From positions 6,572,001 to 6,636,000 of the forward strand of contig NZ_CP045702.1 in assembly GCF_014216315.1 (NCBI RefSeq): 64,000 nt of DNA, read 5' to 3'. The DNA comes from Streptomyces finlayi. Lineage in GTDB: Bacteria > Actinomycetota > Actinomycetes > Streptomycetales > Streptomycetaceae. The position numbers were made by a program, and so were the translations under genes. The notes below the pieces were generated by a model that did not search any database, was not told the origin of the DNA, and worked only from the letters and a program-made list of their open reading frames with translations. Below, one piece after another: positions 33,296 through 41,910 of the stretch. Numbering within the stretch: the first letter of the stretch is position 1; each line of letters begins with the position of its first letter.

Positions 33296-35918
33296 GTTCA
33301 CCTTTGGCAAATGGGTCGAGAACGCGGTCGAGTGGCTGCAGTCGAACCTCACCTGGATCTTCGACGCCGTCAAGGCCGTGCTCGGTGGCATGTACGACGG
33401 CGTCAACGCCGTGCTCAGCGGCGGTGAACCGCTGCTCATGGCGGGGATCTTCGCCGTACTCGCCTTCTGGCTGCGCGGTGTGGTCCCGGCGGTAGCCACC
33501 TTCGTGGGCTTCGCCCTGATCGACTCCCTCGCACTCTGGGGCGAGGCGATGGCGACCCTGTCGCTGGTCTTCGTGGCAGCGGTCATCACCATCGTGATCG
33601 CCGTTCCCATGGGTATCTGGGCCGCGCGCGACAACAAGGTCAGCGCCACGCTGCGACCGGTGCTCGACGTCATGCAGACGATGCCGGCCTTCGTCTACCT
33701 GATCCCCGGCGTCATGTTCTTCGGCGTCGGCGTCACCCCCGGTGTCATCGCCACCATCGTGTTCGCGATGCCGCCCGGCGTACGCATGACCGAACTCGGC
33801 ATCCGTCAGGTGGACAGCGAACTGGTCGAGGCCGCCGAGGCGTTCGGCACCTCCCCCAAGGACACCCTGACCCGGGTGCAGCTGCCGCTCGCGCTGCCGA
33901 CGATCATGGCCGGCATCAACCAGGTCATCATGCTGTCGCTGTCGATGGTCGTCATCGGCGGTATGGCCGGAGCCGGCGGTCTCGGCGAGAAGGTGTACGC
34001 CGCGATCACCCAGCTCCAGGTCGGCCTGGCCGCCGAGAGCGGTATCGCCGTCGTCATCCTCGCGATGTACCTGGACCGGATGACCGGGGCGCTCAACGAG
34101 CGGGTCTCCCCGCTCGGCCGCCGGGCAGCAGCCAAGGCCGCGGCCGCCGCGCGCCGCCTCAAGTTCACGCACTACAAGCCGGGCACCGCGGTCGCGATGG
34201 TCGGCGTGGTCGTCCTGGCGCTGATCGCGGGCGGCCTGAACATCGCGGGCGGCGACAAGGACAAGAGCACGCAGGCCGACGGTACGGACGTCGGTCAGGG
34301 CCAGAAGATCAACCTGGGGTACATCCCCTGGGACGAGGGCATCGCCTCCACCTTCCTCTGGAAGGAACTCCTGGAGCAGCGCGGCTACACCACGGACATC
34401 AAGCAGCTCGACGCCGGTCCGCTCTACTCGGGTGTCGCCCGCGGTGACATCGACTTCCAGACGGACTCCTGGCTGCCGACCACGCACAAGGACTACTGGG
34501 ACAAGTACAGCGACAAGCTGGACGATCTCGGTTCCTGGTACGGGCCGACCTCGCTGGAGCTGACGGTTCCCTCGTACGTGAAGGGCATCGACTCGCTCGA
34601 TGACCTCAAGGGCCAGGGCAAGAAGTTCAACGGCAAGATCATCGGTATCGAGTCCAGCGCCGGGATGATGGGCACGCTGAACGAGAAGGTCCTCAAGGAG
34701 TACGGGCTGGAGGGGGAGTACGAGGTCGTCTCCTCCAGTACCTCCTCGATGCTGGCCGAGCTGAACGCCTCCATCAAGAAGAAGGAGCCCGTCGTGGTGA
34801 CCCTGTGGTCGCCGCACTGGGCCTACGGCAAGCACGACCTGAAGAAGCTCAAGGACCCCAAGGGTGCCTGGGGCAAGGGCGAGGAAGTCCACACCGTCGC
34901 GCACAAGGGCTTCGCCGAGAAGGCTCCCGTCGTCGCCGACTGGCTGAAGGAGTTCAAGCTCACCGAGGAGCAGCTCACCAGCCTGGAGAACGAGATCCAG
35001 GCGGCCGGCCAGACCAAGGAGCAGGACGGCGTCCGGGCCTGGCTGAAGAAGAACCCGGGGCTCGTCGACAAGCTCGCCCCGCTGCCGGCCGGTGCCGGTG
35101 GCCCGGCGCAGGGCAAGGACGCGGGCAAGACCGTGAACATGGGCTACTTCCCCTGGGACGAGGCCATCGCCAGCACGTACCTCTGGCAGAACGTGCTGGA
35201 GGACCGGGGGTACAGGACGACCGTCAAGCAGCTCGACCCGGGTCCGCTGTACACCGGTCTTGCGCAGGGGCAGATGGACGTCCAGTTCGACTCCTGGCTG
35301 CCGACCACGCACAAGGACTACTGGGACCGCTACAAGGACGACCTCACCGATCTCGGTTCCTGGTACGGGCCGACCTCGCTGGAGCTGACGGTTCCCTCGT
35401 ACGTGAAGGGCATCGACTCGCTCGATGACCTCAAGGGCCAGGGCAAGAAGTTCAACGGCAAGATCATCGGTATCGAGTCCAGCGCCGGGATGATGGGCAC
35501 GCTGAACGAGAAGGTCCTCAAGGAGTACGGGCTGGAGGGGGAGTACGAGGTCGTCTCCTCCAGTACCTCCTCGATGCTGGCCGAGCTCGACCGGTCGATC
35601 AAGAAGAAGGAGCCCGTCGTGGTGACCCTGTGGTCGCCGCACTGGGCCTACGGCAAGCACGACCTGAAGAAGCTCAAGGACCCCAAGGGTGCCTGGGGCA
35701 AGGGCGAGCAGATCCACACCGTCGCCAAGAAGGACTTCCCCGAGGACTTCCCGGAGCTGACCGGCTGGCTGAAGGACTTCGAGCTCACCGAGGCGCAGCT
35801 GGCCTCGCTCGAGGTGGAGATCCAGAAGGGCGGTGCGGGCAAGGAGAAGGAGTCCGCCCGCCGCTGGATGGACGCCAACCCGGACGTGATCGACAAGATG
35901 GCGCCCGTCGGCAGCTGA
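33288..35918 (+). CDS. Glycine betaine permease fused to two substrate-binding domains
   Basis: An 876-residue fusion. The permease part (residues about 1-305) has several transmembrane helices and the EAA loop LVEAAEAFGTSPKDTLTRVQ. After a further helix (about 302-320) come two OpuAC/ProX-type binding domains of about 275 residues each: domain 1 from GYIPWDEG (about 344), domain 2 from GYFPWDEA (about 618). Both keep the aromatic cage residues seen in DSWLPTTHKDYW and SWYGPTSLELTVPSYV. One binding domain is usual in OpuA; two in tandem should raise substrate capture. The copies contain long stretches identical at the nucleotide level. The GTG start overlaps the ATPase gene by eight bases. 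Confidence 0.93.
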   Translation: MPRFTFGKWVENAVEWLQSNLTWIFDAVKAVLGGMYDGVNAVLSGGEPLLMAGIFAVLAFWLRGVVPAVATFVGFALIDSLALWGEAMATLSLVFVAAVITIVIAVPMGIWAARDNKVSATLRPVLDVMQTMPAFVYLIPGVMFFGVGVTPGVIATIVFAMPPGVRMTELGIRQVDSELVEAAEAFGTSPKDTLTRVQLPLALPTIMAGINQVIMLSLSMVVIGGMAGAGGLGEKVYAAITQLQVGLAAESGIAVVILAMYLDRMTGALNERVSPLGRRAAAKAAAAARRLKFTHYKPGTAVAMVGVVVLALIAGGLNIAGGDKDKSTQADGTDVGQGQKINLGYIPWDEGIASTFLWKELLEQRGYTTDIKQLDAGPLYSGVARGDIDFQTDSWLPTTHKDYWDKYSDKLDDLGSWYGPTSLELTVPSYVKGIDSLDDLKGQGKKFNGKIIGIESSAGMMGTLNEKVLKEYGLEGEYEVVSSSTSSMLAELNASIKKKEPVVVTLWSPHWAYGKHDLKKLKDPKGAWGKGEEVHTVAHKGFAEKAPVVADWLKEFKLTEEQLTSLENEIQAAGQTKEQDGVRAWLKKNPGLVDKLAPLPAGAGGPAQGKDAGKTVNMGYFPWDEAIASTYLWQNVLEDRGYRTTVKQLDPGPLYTGLAQGQMDVQFDSWLPTTHKDYWDRYKDDLTDLGSWYGPTSLELTVPSYVKGIDSLDDLKGQGKKFNGKIIGIESSAGMMGTLNEKVLKEYGLEGEYEVVSSSTSSMLAELDRSIKKKEPVVVTLWSPHWAYGKHDLKKLKDPKGAWGKGEQIHTVAKKDFPEDFPELTGWLKDFELTEAQLASLEVEIQKGGAGKEKESARRWMDANPDVIDKMAPVGS
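34524..35708 (+). repeat. Nucleotide-identical direct repeats inside the two binding domains
   Basis: Period 825 bases (275 codons). Block one, 34524-34762, equals 35349-35587 over 239 bases. Block two, 34773-34883, equals 35598-35708 over 111 bases. Only about ten bases between the blocks differ, while the flanking parts of the domains diverge freely. This points to recent gene conversion. Confidence 0.95.
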
Positions 35919-35926
35919 TTCACCCC

Positions 35927-35987
35927 GCAGTACACCGAAAGGGACGGCCCCGGTATCGCACCGGGGCCGTCCCTTTCGGTGTACTGC
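35927..35987 (+). terminator. Very strong terminator hairpin after the betaine transporter
   Basis: A perfect 28-bp stem (35927-35954 with 35960-35987) with a 5-base loop lies nine bases past the stop. No U tract follows. Confidence 0.85.
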
Positions 35988-36095
35988 CGGTCACTCCCCG
36001 GTAGGTTTCCCATCATCGGCTTCGGAGCCATACCCCGAACGACATGCGTAGGGTGCTCGCAGCCGCGAGGATGGCAAGGCGGGAGGGAGCCGGAC

Positions 36096-36641
36096 ATGGA
36101 CGACAAGGACACACCGCGGGTAGGTGCCGCGGTCCGACGACGGCGCAGGAGCCTCGGGCTCACGCTGTCCGTGGTCGCCGTGCGCAGTGGGCTGTCCGTG
36201 CCCTTTCTCAGTCAGATCGAGAACGAACGGGCCCGCCCGAGCGCCAAGTCCCTGGACCGCGTCGCGGAAGCGCTGGAGACCACGACCGTCCGGCTGCGGG
36301 CGGCCGCCGACTCGGCGCGCGCCGTCGACGTCGTACGGGCGGGGGAGGGCGAGGGGGTACGCAGAGTGGTGCGCGGGCGCCATCAGCTCAGCGCCCTGGA
36401 GTTCACCGGCGAGACGGACCTCGGGCGCGAGTTCCAGCACCGCAACGACGAGGTGATGTACGTCGTGGAAGGCGCCGCCGAGGTGGAGGCCGAGGGGCAG
36501 GCGTACCGGCTGGACCGCGGCGACACGCTGTTCCTCTCCGGCGGCGTACGGCACCGCTGGCGCGCGACCGTCCCCGGCACCCGGCTGCTGGTAGTCGCGG
36601 TGGCGGAACACATCGACGCCACCTTCGACTCGCGCCGCTGA
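36096..36641 (+). CDS. XRE-family regulator with cupin domain
   Basis: A 181-residue cytosolic regulator. The helix-turn-helix (about residues 10-65) reads GAAVRRRRRSLGLTLSVVAV then SGLSVPFLSQIENERARPSA. The C-terminal cupin (about 100-175) has HRNDEVMYVVEGAAEVEAEG and SGGVRHRWRATVPGTRLLVV, a single-barrel sensor of a small ligand. Proteins of this class often repress amine, sugar or osmolyte genes. The ATG at 36096 follows GGGAGGGA. It lies after the betaine transporter and converges with the TehA-like gene; the regulated target is unknown. Confidence 0.9.
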   Translation: MDDKDTPRVGAAVRRRRRSLGLTLSVVAVRSGLSVPFLSQIENERARPSAKSLDRVAEALETTTVRLRAAADSARAVDVVRAGEGEGVRRVVRGRHQLSALEFTGETDLGREFQHRNDEVMYVVEGAAEVEAEGQAYRLDRGDTLFLSGGVRHRWRATVPGTRLLVVAVAEHIDATFDSRR

Positions 36642-36662
36642 AGGGGGCGGCCCGCCGCTTCC

Positions 36663-37817
36663 TCAGACGGCGGGGACCGTCACCGGCAGGGACGCCCGCG
36701 GGGCCACCAGCAGCGTTCCGCCCGCCAGCCCGCGCAGCGTCTTCGCCGCGGCCACCGCCCAGGCCGCCACGAGGAACACGTACAGAGCGACGGCCAGCCA
36801 GCCGAAGGCCGCCAGCCCGGTGTGCCCGGCCAGTCCGGCGGCGCCGGTGACACACGTGCCGACCGGGAAGGTGAAGCCCCACCAGGTCATCGTGAACGTC
36901 ATCCCGCGCCGCGCCGCCCGTACGGCCATGGCGCCCGCCAGCGCCAGCCACAGCAGCGCGAACCCCGTCACGGGTACCCCGTACAGCACGGCGAACGCGG
37001 CGAAGGCGGAAGCGTACGGGGCGCCGACCGCCCCCGGCGCCGCGTCTGCCAGCTGATTCACGGCGGTCGTCGACTGCCCCAGCGGACCGAGCACCAGGAA
37101 GAGCGTGGGCGTCAGGGCCAGGGGCAGCGGCCCGTGGTGCACCAGCCGGCCGAAGACCAGCGGCAGCACCACCAGCGTCGACAGCAGCGACAGCCCGAAC
37201 ATCGCGTAGCAGGCCAGCAGCAGCGCCTCACGCCACTGCCCGGCAGGCAGCTCGGGCACCAGCAGCGGACCGAGCGCGGCGGAGACCATGGGCGCCACCA
37301 GCGGCAGCAGCCAGACCGGCGACGCCGTGCCGGGGGCCGGGCGGTGGCGTACGACCAGCAGATACGGGATCACGACCGCCGCCGCGAGACCGGTGACCGT
37401 GCCGAGGGCGAACAGCACCGCGTCCACGGCGACCGCGGCCCCGTGCCCGATCACATCCCTGCCCACCACCATCGTGGCCCCGCCGACCGCGAGCAGCGCC
37501 ATGGAGAGGCAGCCGTAGAAGGGGGCGACCGCCGGGTCCATGAGGTGGGCGCGCGCCTGGTCGCGGTGCAGCAGCCAGTGGCCCGCGCGGGCCACGAGGA
37601 CGACGGCCAGCAGGGCCGCCGAGAGCGCCCACACGACGGTGCAGGCCGCCCGCAGCCAGCCGGGATCCCCGGGCAGGGCCACGCCCGCGCTCGCCACGAT
37701 CGCGGTGCCCATGACCGGCGCGTACCAGTTGGGCCCGACGTACCGCAGGGCCGGCACCCGCAGGGCGGCCGGGCGGTACGTACGGGTGGGCGACTGGGTC
37801 CGCAGATAGATGGCCAT
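36663..37817 (-). CDS. TehA/Mae1-type (TDT family) membrane transporter
   Basis: A 384-residue integral membrane protein with about ten helices. The start PNWYAPVMGTAIVASAGVAL matches the family N-terminus (GWF-MG-I pattern), and TMTWWGFTFPVGTCVTGAAG near the C-terminus is the matching second signature. Members export or import anions such as malate, sulfite or tellurite-related species; the substrate is not assignable. The ATG at 37817 is used here. An in-frame GTG at 37850 lies 12 bases after a TAGGGT box and could be the true near-leaderless start. Divergent from the LysR regulator. Confidence 0.85.
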   Translation of the reverse strand: MAIYLRTQSPTRTYRPAALRVPALRYVGPNWYAPVMGTAIVASAGVALPGDPGWLRAACTVVWALSAALLAVVLVARAGHWLLHRDQARAHLMDPAVAPFYGCLSMALLAVGGATMVVGRDVIGHGAAVAVDAVLFALGTVTGLAAAVVIPYLLVVRHRPAPGTASPVWLLPLVAPMVSAALGPLLVPELPAGQWREALLLACYAMFGLSLLSTLVVLPLVFGRLVHHGPLPLALTPTLFLVLGPLGQSTTAVNQLADAAPGAVGAPYASAFAAFAVLYGVPVTGFALLWLALAGAMAVRAARRGMTFTMTWWGFTFPVGTCVTGAAGLAGHTGLAAFGWLAVALYVFLVAAWAVAAAKTLRGLAGGTLLVAPRASLPVTVPAV

Positions 37818-37861
37818 GACACGATTCTGTGGACGTACCAGGTCCCCCACCAGTGAGTTCG

Positions 37862-37890
37862 ACCCTATGAGGTCATAAGCTGACTTTATG
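37862..37890. promoter_or_regulatory. Divergent promoter/operator between TehA-like gene and lysR
   Basis: Leftward TAGGGT occupies 37862-37867. Rightward TAAGCT (37876-37881) ends seven bases before the lysR ATG, implying a leaderless transcript. CATAA (37874-37878) and TTATG (37886-37890) form an inverted repeat covering that -10 and the start codon, a candidate autoregulatory site. Confidence 0.45.
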
Positions 37891-38835
37891 CCTGCCTCTC
37901 GGTCCAGTGATCAGCACGAGCCCCGGCCCGCACTCCTGTCCCACCGGGTTCCCGACCTGGGCGCACTGGAGCTCCTCATCGCCGTCGCCCGGCACGGCAG
38001 CCTCGGCCGGGCGGCACGCGATGTCGGGATCACCCAGCCCGCCGCTTCCAGCCGCGTCCGCTCGATGGAGCGCCAGCTCGGTGTCGCCCTGCTGGACCGC
38101 TCGCCCCGCGGGTCCCGGCTGACCGACGCCGGGGCGCTCGTCACGGACTGGGCCCGCCGCATCGTCGAAGCGGCGGAGGCCTTCGACGCGGGCGCGCAGG
38201 CGCTGCGCGACCGGCGTGACTCCCGGCTGCGGGTCGCGGCCAGCATGACCATCGCCGAGTACCTGCTGCCGGGCTGGCTGATCGCGCTGCGCGCCGAACG
38301 GCCCGGTACGGCCGTGTCGCTGCTCGCCGGGAACTCCGCAGCGGTCGCTCAGCGCCTGCTCGGCGGCGAGGCCGATCTGGGGTTCGTGGAGGGCCTCTCG
38401 ATACCGGAAGGCCTCGACGGCACGGTCATCGCGCACGACCGGCTCGTCGTCGTGGTCGCCCCCAGCCACGCCTGGGCCCGCCGCCGCACACCCCTGGCTC
38501 CCGCGGAACTGGCCGCGACCCCGCTGATCCTGCGCGAGTACGGCTCCGGCACCCGCCAGGTCCTGGACGCCGCACTCGCCGTACACGGCGGCCTTGCCCG
38601 GCCGCTCCTGGAACTCTCCTCGACCACGGCGGTGAAGGGCGCGGCGGAAAGCGGTGCCGGCCCCTGCGTCCTGAGCGAACTCGCGCTCGGCGAGGAACTG
38701 TCGGCCCGCCGCCTCGTCAAGATCCCCATCGCGGGCGTACGGCTGCGACGCCAGCTCCGCGCGGTCTGGCCCACCGGCCACCGCCCGACGGGCCCGGCCC
38801 GCGACCTGCTCTCGCTGACGGGCCGGGAGCCGTAG
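37888..38835 (+). CDS. LysR-family transcriptional regulator
   Basis: A 315-residue regulator. The winged helix-turn-helix is LGALELLIAVARHGSLGRAA with VGITQPAASSRVRSMERQLG as the recognition part (about residues 25-75). The effector domain fills residues 105-305 (SMTIAEYLLPGWLIALRAER, EADLGFVEGLSIPEGLDGTV). It is divergent from the TehA-like transporter, whose gene it probably controls. No Shine-Dalgarno precedes the ATG. The stop lies just before the convergent C26 hydrolase gene. Confidence 0.92.
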   Translation: MPASRSSDQHEPRPALLSHRVPDLGALELLIAVARHGSLGRAARDVGITQPAASSRVRSMERQLGVALLDRSPRGSRLTDAGALVTDWARRIVEAAEAFDAGAQALRDRRDSRLRVAASMTIAEYLLPGWLIALRAERPGTAVSLLAGNSAAVAQRLLGGEADLGFVEGLSIPEGLDGTVIAHDRLVVVVAPSHAWARRRTPLAPAELAATPLILREYGSGTRQVLDAALAVHGGLARPLLELSSTTAVKGAAESGAGPCVLSELALGEELSARRLVKIPIAGVRLRRQLRAVWPTGHRPTGPARDLLSLTGREP

Positions 38836-38841
38836 GCCGTC

Positions 38842-39633
38842 TCAGCCGCGGAGGGCACCGCCCGCGTCGGCGGCGGTGTCCTCCGACGCGGGAGCCGACG
38901 CGGGAGCCGACGCGGGAGCCGGTGCCGGTGCCGGTGCCGTACGGGCCGAGGACGCGGCCACCAGCGCGTGCATGATCCGCCGGTCCGTGCCCATCTCCGG
39001 ATGCCACTGCACCCCGAGGACCCACGCGTCGCCCGGAAGTTCGACCGCCTCGACCGTGCCATCGTCCGCGTACGCGGACACGACGAGACCCGGAGCCGGC
39101 CGGTCCACCGCCTGGTGGTGGTACGTGGGCACCGCCGACTCCTGCGGCACGACCGACGCGTAACGGGTCCCAGGCACGGGCCTCACCCTGTGCTCGCCGA
39201 GCACGCCCGCCGTCCCGGGCGGTCCGGTGTGTCCGTCGATGTGCTGGGTCAGTGTGCCGCCCAGCACCACGTTCAGCAGCTGCATCCCGCGGCAGATCCC
39301 GAGCACCGGGATACCTGACTCCAGCGCCGCCAGCAGCAGGGCGCTCTCCCAGGCGTCGCGTTCCGCGGCGCCCGGACCGGTCCGGGCGTCGCGCTCCGCG
39401 CCGTACAGCCCTGGTTCGACATCCGCGCCGCCCGCGATGACCAGGCCGTCCAGCCGGGCCACGGCGGCCGCGGCCCTCGCGGGCGCATCCGGCGGGAGCA
39501 GGGCGGCCAGGGCGCCGCAGCTCTGGACCAGCCGCGGATAGCCGACGGGGAGCAGCACGGCGGGCAGCTCCCAGACGCCCCAGCGGGCGACGGGCTCCAG
39601 ATAGGTCGTGACGCCGATGAGAGGTTCGGACAT
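38842..39633 (-). CDS. Gamma-glutamyl amine hydrolase (peptidase C26, PuuD-like)
   Basis: A 263-residue class I glutamine-amidotransferase-fold hydrolase. The nucleophile elbow is VLGICRGMQLLNVVLGG with Cys about residue 115, and the catalytic His is in WVLGVQWHPEM. Related enzymes cleave gamma-glutamyl-GABA or similar amides, releasing glutamate. Its position next to a FadR regulator and a gamma-glutamyl ligase/ALDH/SDR set fits the last step of that pathway. The C-terminus carries an Ala/Pro repeat tail from tandem DNA repeats. A putative operator lies 45 bases upstream. Confidence 0.9.
   Translation of the reverse strand: MSEPLIGVTTYLEPVARWGVWELPAVLLPVGYPRLVQSCGALAALLPPDAPARAAAAVARLDGLVIAGGADVEPGLYGAERDARTGPGAAERDAWESALLLAALESGIPVLGICRGMQLLNVVLGGTLTQHIDGHTGPPGTAGVLGEHRVRPVPGTRYASVVPQESAVPTYHHQAVDRPAPGLVVSAYADDGTVEAVELPGDAWVLGVQWHPEMGTDRRIMHALVAASSARTAPAPAPAPASAPASAPASEDTAADAGGALRG
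38885..38938. repeat. Tandem microrepeats in the C26 hydrolase 3' end
   Basis: Three copies of GACGCGGGAGCC (38885-38920) followed by three copies of GGTGCC (38921-38938). They encode the Ala/Pro/Ser tail and probably vary in number between strains. Confidence 0.9.
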
Positions 39634-39677
39634 GACGCGGTCCCTCCGGCCGGCCGACTGCCAGGCAGGCCCAGCTC

Positions 39678-39700
39678 AATGGTTTTCAACCATACCTTTA
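39678..39700. promoter_or_regulatory. Putative FadR-type operator, copy 1
   Basis: AATGGTT, five bases, CCATACCTTTA. The motif AATGGTT-N5-CCATACCTT is repeated at 40494-40516 upstream of the ligase gene. Here it stands before the C26 hydrolase, overlapping its probable promoter; AATGGTT and AACCAT also form a short palindrome. Confidence 0.65.
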
Positions 39701-39735
39701 CGTGGAGAGGCCTCGCGCGCAAGGAGCCGGCGCCG

Positions 39736-40473
39736 TCAGGCCAGAAATCCCCGGAGCAGTGCCGCGGTGCCCGCGCAGTGCTCACGCATCAGTGCCCGCG
39801 CAGCCTCCTCGTCCCGGTCGAGCACGGCTTCGACGAGCGCCGCGTGCTGATGCTGCGCGTGTTCCAGGTTGCGGACGAGCAGGGGTATGCAGTCCAGCAG
39901 GTCGTTCACGGTGGCCCGGACGGCGGCGTACTGCGCGGCGAGCGAGGGGGAGCCTGAGAGTCCGGCGAGCGTCAGGTGCAGGAGGGTGTCGTGTCGGCGG
40001 TAGTCGGGCAGAGGTGCTTCGTGTGTCGCCGCGAGAGCCCCGCGCAGCCGCTCCGATTCCTCGTCGTCGAGTCCGCGCGAGGCGCACAGTCCAGCCGCCC
40101 CGGACTCCAGCACCTCGCGGAAGCGCAGTACGTCCTCGATGTCGACCGCCCGCACCCGGCGGCGCAGCTCGTCCTCGCCCGCCGCGCCGGTGCGGGGCAG
40201 TACGAACGTACCTCCGTACCTCCCGCGCCGGCTCTCCAGCAGACCCTGGTCCTGAAGGACCTTCAGCACCTCGCGCAGGGTCACGCGGCTGATCCCCATC
40301 AGTTCGGCCAGCTCGCGCTCCGCGGGAAGCCGCTCGCCGCCCGGCACCAGACCGAGCCTGACCACCTGGAGGATCTGCTCCAGTGCCTCCTCGAAGCCGT
40401 TGCCCGCGCGGACCGGTCGCAGCGCGGATGTCAGCCGGTCGATGGATCCGATTCCGCCGGTCTGCTCGGCCAC
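39736..40473 (-). CDS. FadR/GntR-family transcriptional regulator
   Basis: A 245-residue regulator. The winged helix (about residues 25-95) reads LEQILQVVRLGLVPGGERLP then ELAELMGISRVTLREVLKVL. The C-terminal FCD helical domain (about 105-240) has the metal/effector-binding pattern with DVLRFREVLESGAAGLCASR, HDTLLHLTLAGLSG and HQHAALVEAVLDRDEEAARA. It is divergent from the ligase gene and in line with the hydrolase gene. Two copies of a shared motif, one on each side, suggest it represses both units in the absence of the amine substrate or a glutamylated product. Confidence 0.92.
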   Translation of the reverse strand: MAEQTGGIGSIDRLTSALRPVRAGNGFEEALEQILQVVRLGLVPGGERLPAERELAELMGISRVTLREVLKVLQDQGLLESRRGRYGGTFVLPRTGAAGEDELRRRVRAVDIEDVLRFREVLESGAAGLCASRGLDDEESERLRGALAATHEAPLPDYRRHDTLLHLTLAGLSGSPSLAAQYAAVRATVNDLLDCIPLLVRNLEHAQHQHAALVEAVLDRDEEAARALMREHCAGTAALLRGFLA

Positions 40474-40493
40474 GGCCCGATCCCCTTCCCATT

Positions 40494-40516
40494 AATGGTT
40501 CATTCCCATACCTTAA
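40494..40516. promoter_or_regulatory. Putative FadR-type operator, copy 2
   Basis: AATGGTT, five bases, CCATACCTTAA, in the 74-base gap between the divergent FadR gene and the ligase gene. It is the same motif as at 39678-39700. Confidence 0.65.
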
Positions 40517-40547
40517 ACCTTCCGGCTGACCCAAGGAGGAGCATCCC

Positions 40548-41909
40548 GTGGCAGACCGAACACCCCCGCTGGGGACCGGGGAACTGCGCGCCCTCGTCAC
40601 GAGCGGAGAGATCGACACCGTCGTCCTCGCCTTCCCCGACATGCAGGGCAGGCTGCAGGGCAAACGGTTCGCCGCCACGTTCTTCCTGGAAGAGGTCATC
40701 GAGCACGGCACCGAGGGCTGCAACTACCTGCTCGCCGTCGACACCGACATGAACACCGTCGACGGATACGCCATGTCCTCCTGGGACAACGGGTACGGCG
40801 ACTTCGCCCTGCGCCCCGACCTCACCACACTGCGCAGAACCCCCTGGAACGAGGGCACGGCCATGGTCATGGCCGACCTCGCCTGGGAGGACGGCTCGCC
40901 CGTCGTGGCGGCACCCCGTCAGATCCTCCGCCGCCAGTTGGAACGCCTCGCCGCACACGGGCTCACCGCCCACGTCGGCACCGAACTCGAGTTCATCGTC
41001 TTCAAGGACACCTACGAGCAGGCGTGGGACCGCAACTACCGCGACCTGACGCCGGTCAACCAGTACAACGTCGACTACTCCGTCCTCGGAACCGGCCGCA
41101 TCGAGCCCCTCCTGCGCCGTATCCGCAACGACATGACGGCCGCGGGCCTGGTCGTCGAGTCCGCCAAGGGTGAGTGCAACCCCGGGCAGCACGAGATCGT
41201 CTTCCGTTACGACGAGGCCCTGGTCACCTGCGACCAGCACGCCGTCTACAAGACCGGCTCCAAGGAGATCGCCGCCCAGGAGGGCGTCGCGCTCACTTTC
41301 ATGGCCAAGTTCAACGAGCGCGAGGGCAACTCCTGCCACATCCACCTCTCCCTCCAGGACGCCGACGGCCGGAGCGTCATGGCGGGCGAGGACGGGGCCA
41401 TGTCCCCGCGCATGCGCCGCTTCCTGGCCGGGCAGCTCGACGCCCTGCGCGCGTTCTCCCTCCTCTACGCGCCCAACATCAACTCCTACAAGCGCTTCCA
41501 GCCGGGTTCCTTCGCCCCGACCGCCGTCGCCTGGGGCCACGACAACCGCACCTGCTCCCTGCGCGTCGTCGGGCACGGCCGTTCGATGCGGTTCGAGAAC
41601 AGGCTGCCCGGCGGCGACGTCAACCCCTACCTCGCCGTGGCCGCGATGGTCGCCGCCGGGCTGCACGGCATCGAGCGGAAACTCGAACTCCCCGACGCCT
41701 GCGACGGCAACGCCTACACGGGCGACTACGAGCACGTCCCCACCACACTCCGCGAAGCCGCCGGGCTCTGGGGGGACAGCGAAGCGGCCCGTACCGCCTT
41801 CGGCGACGAGGTCGTCGAGCACTACCGCAACATGGCCCGCGTCGAACTGGAGGCCTTCGACGCCGCCGTCACCGACTGGGAACTCCGCAGGTCGTTCGAA
41901 AGGCTCTAG
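40548..41909 (+). CDS. glnA4: Glutamine synthetase-like gamma-glutamyl amine ligase (GlnA4-type)
   Basis: A 453-residue enzyme of the GS-like family. The ATP-grasp-like core is recognisable from GTELEFIVF, the metal-binding SAKGECNPGQHEIVFRYDEA and NSCHIHLSLQDADG, and NRTCSLRVVGHGRSMRFENR. The GS glutamate flap motif NINSYKRF is present. It lacks the adenylylation loop of GlnA1. In S. coelicolor the homologue at this locus was described as a gamma-glutamylethanolamide synthetase (from memory); the neighbours (aldehyde dehydrogenase, SDR, C26 hydrolase) fit a gamma-glutamylated amine route that yields carbon and nitrogen. The GTG start has AAGGAGGAG upstream. Confidence 0.88.
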   Translation: MADRTPPLGTGELRALVTSGEIDTVVLAFPDMQGRLQGKRFAATFFLEEVIEHGTEGCNYLLAVDTDMNTVDGYAMSSWDNGYGDFALRPDLTTLRRTPWNEGTAMVMADLAWEDGSPVVAAPRQILRRQLERLAAHGLTAHVGTELEFIVFKDTYEQAWDRNYRDLTPVNQYNVDYSVLGTGRIEPLLRRIRNDMTAAGLVVESAKGECNPGQHEIVFRYDEALVTCDQHAVYKTGSKEIAAQEGVALTFMAKFNEREGNSCHIHLSLQDADGRSVMAGEDGAMSPRMRRFLAGQLDALRAFSLLYAPNINSYKRFQPGSFAPTAVAWGHDNRTCSLRVVGHGRSMRFENRLPGGDVNPYLAVAAMVAAGLHGIERKLELPDACDGNAYTGDYEHVPTTLREAAGLWGDSEAARTAFGDEVVEHYRNMARVELEAFDAAVTDWELRRSFERL

Positions 41910-41910
41910 C

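Noticed and set aside
33270..35717. 815-codon leftward frame with internal repeats antisense to the betaine permease
   Set aside because: Its repeats only mirror the duplicated binding domains on the coding strand.
41170..41910. N-terminal extension of the aldehyde dehydrogenase into the ligase gene
   Set aside because: The extension is the ligase gene read in another frame; ALDH similarity begins at the GTG at 41911, one base after the ligase stop.
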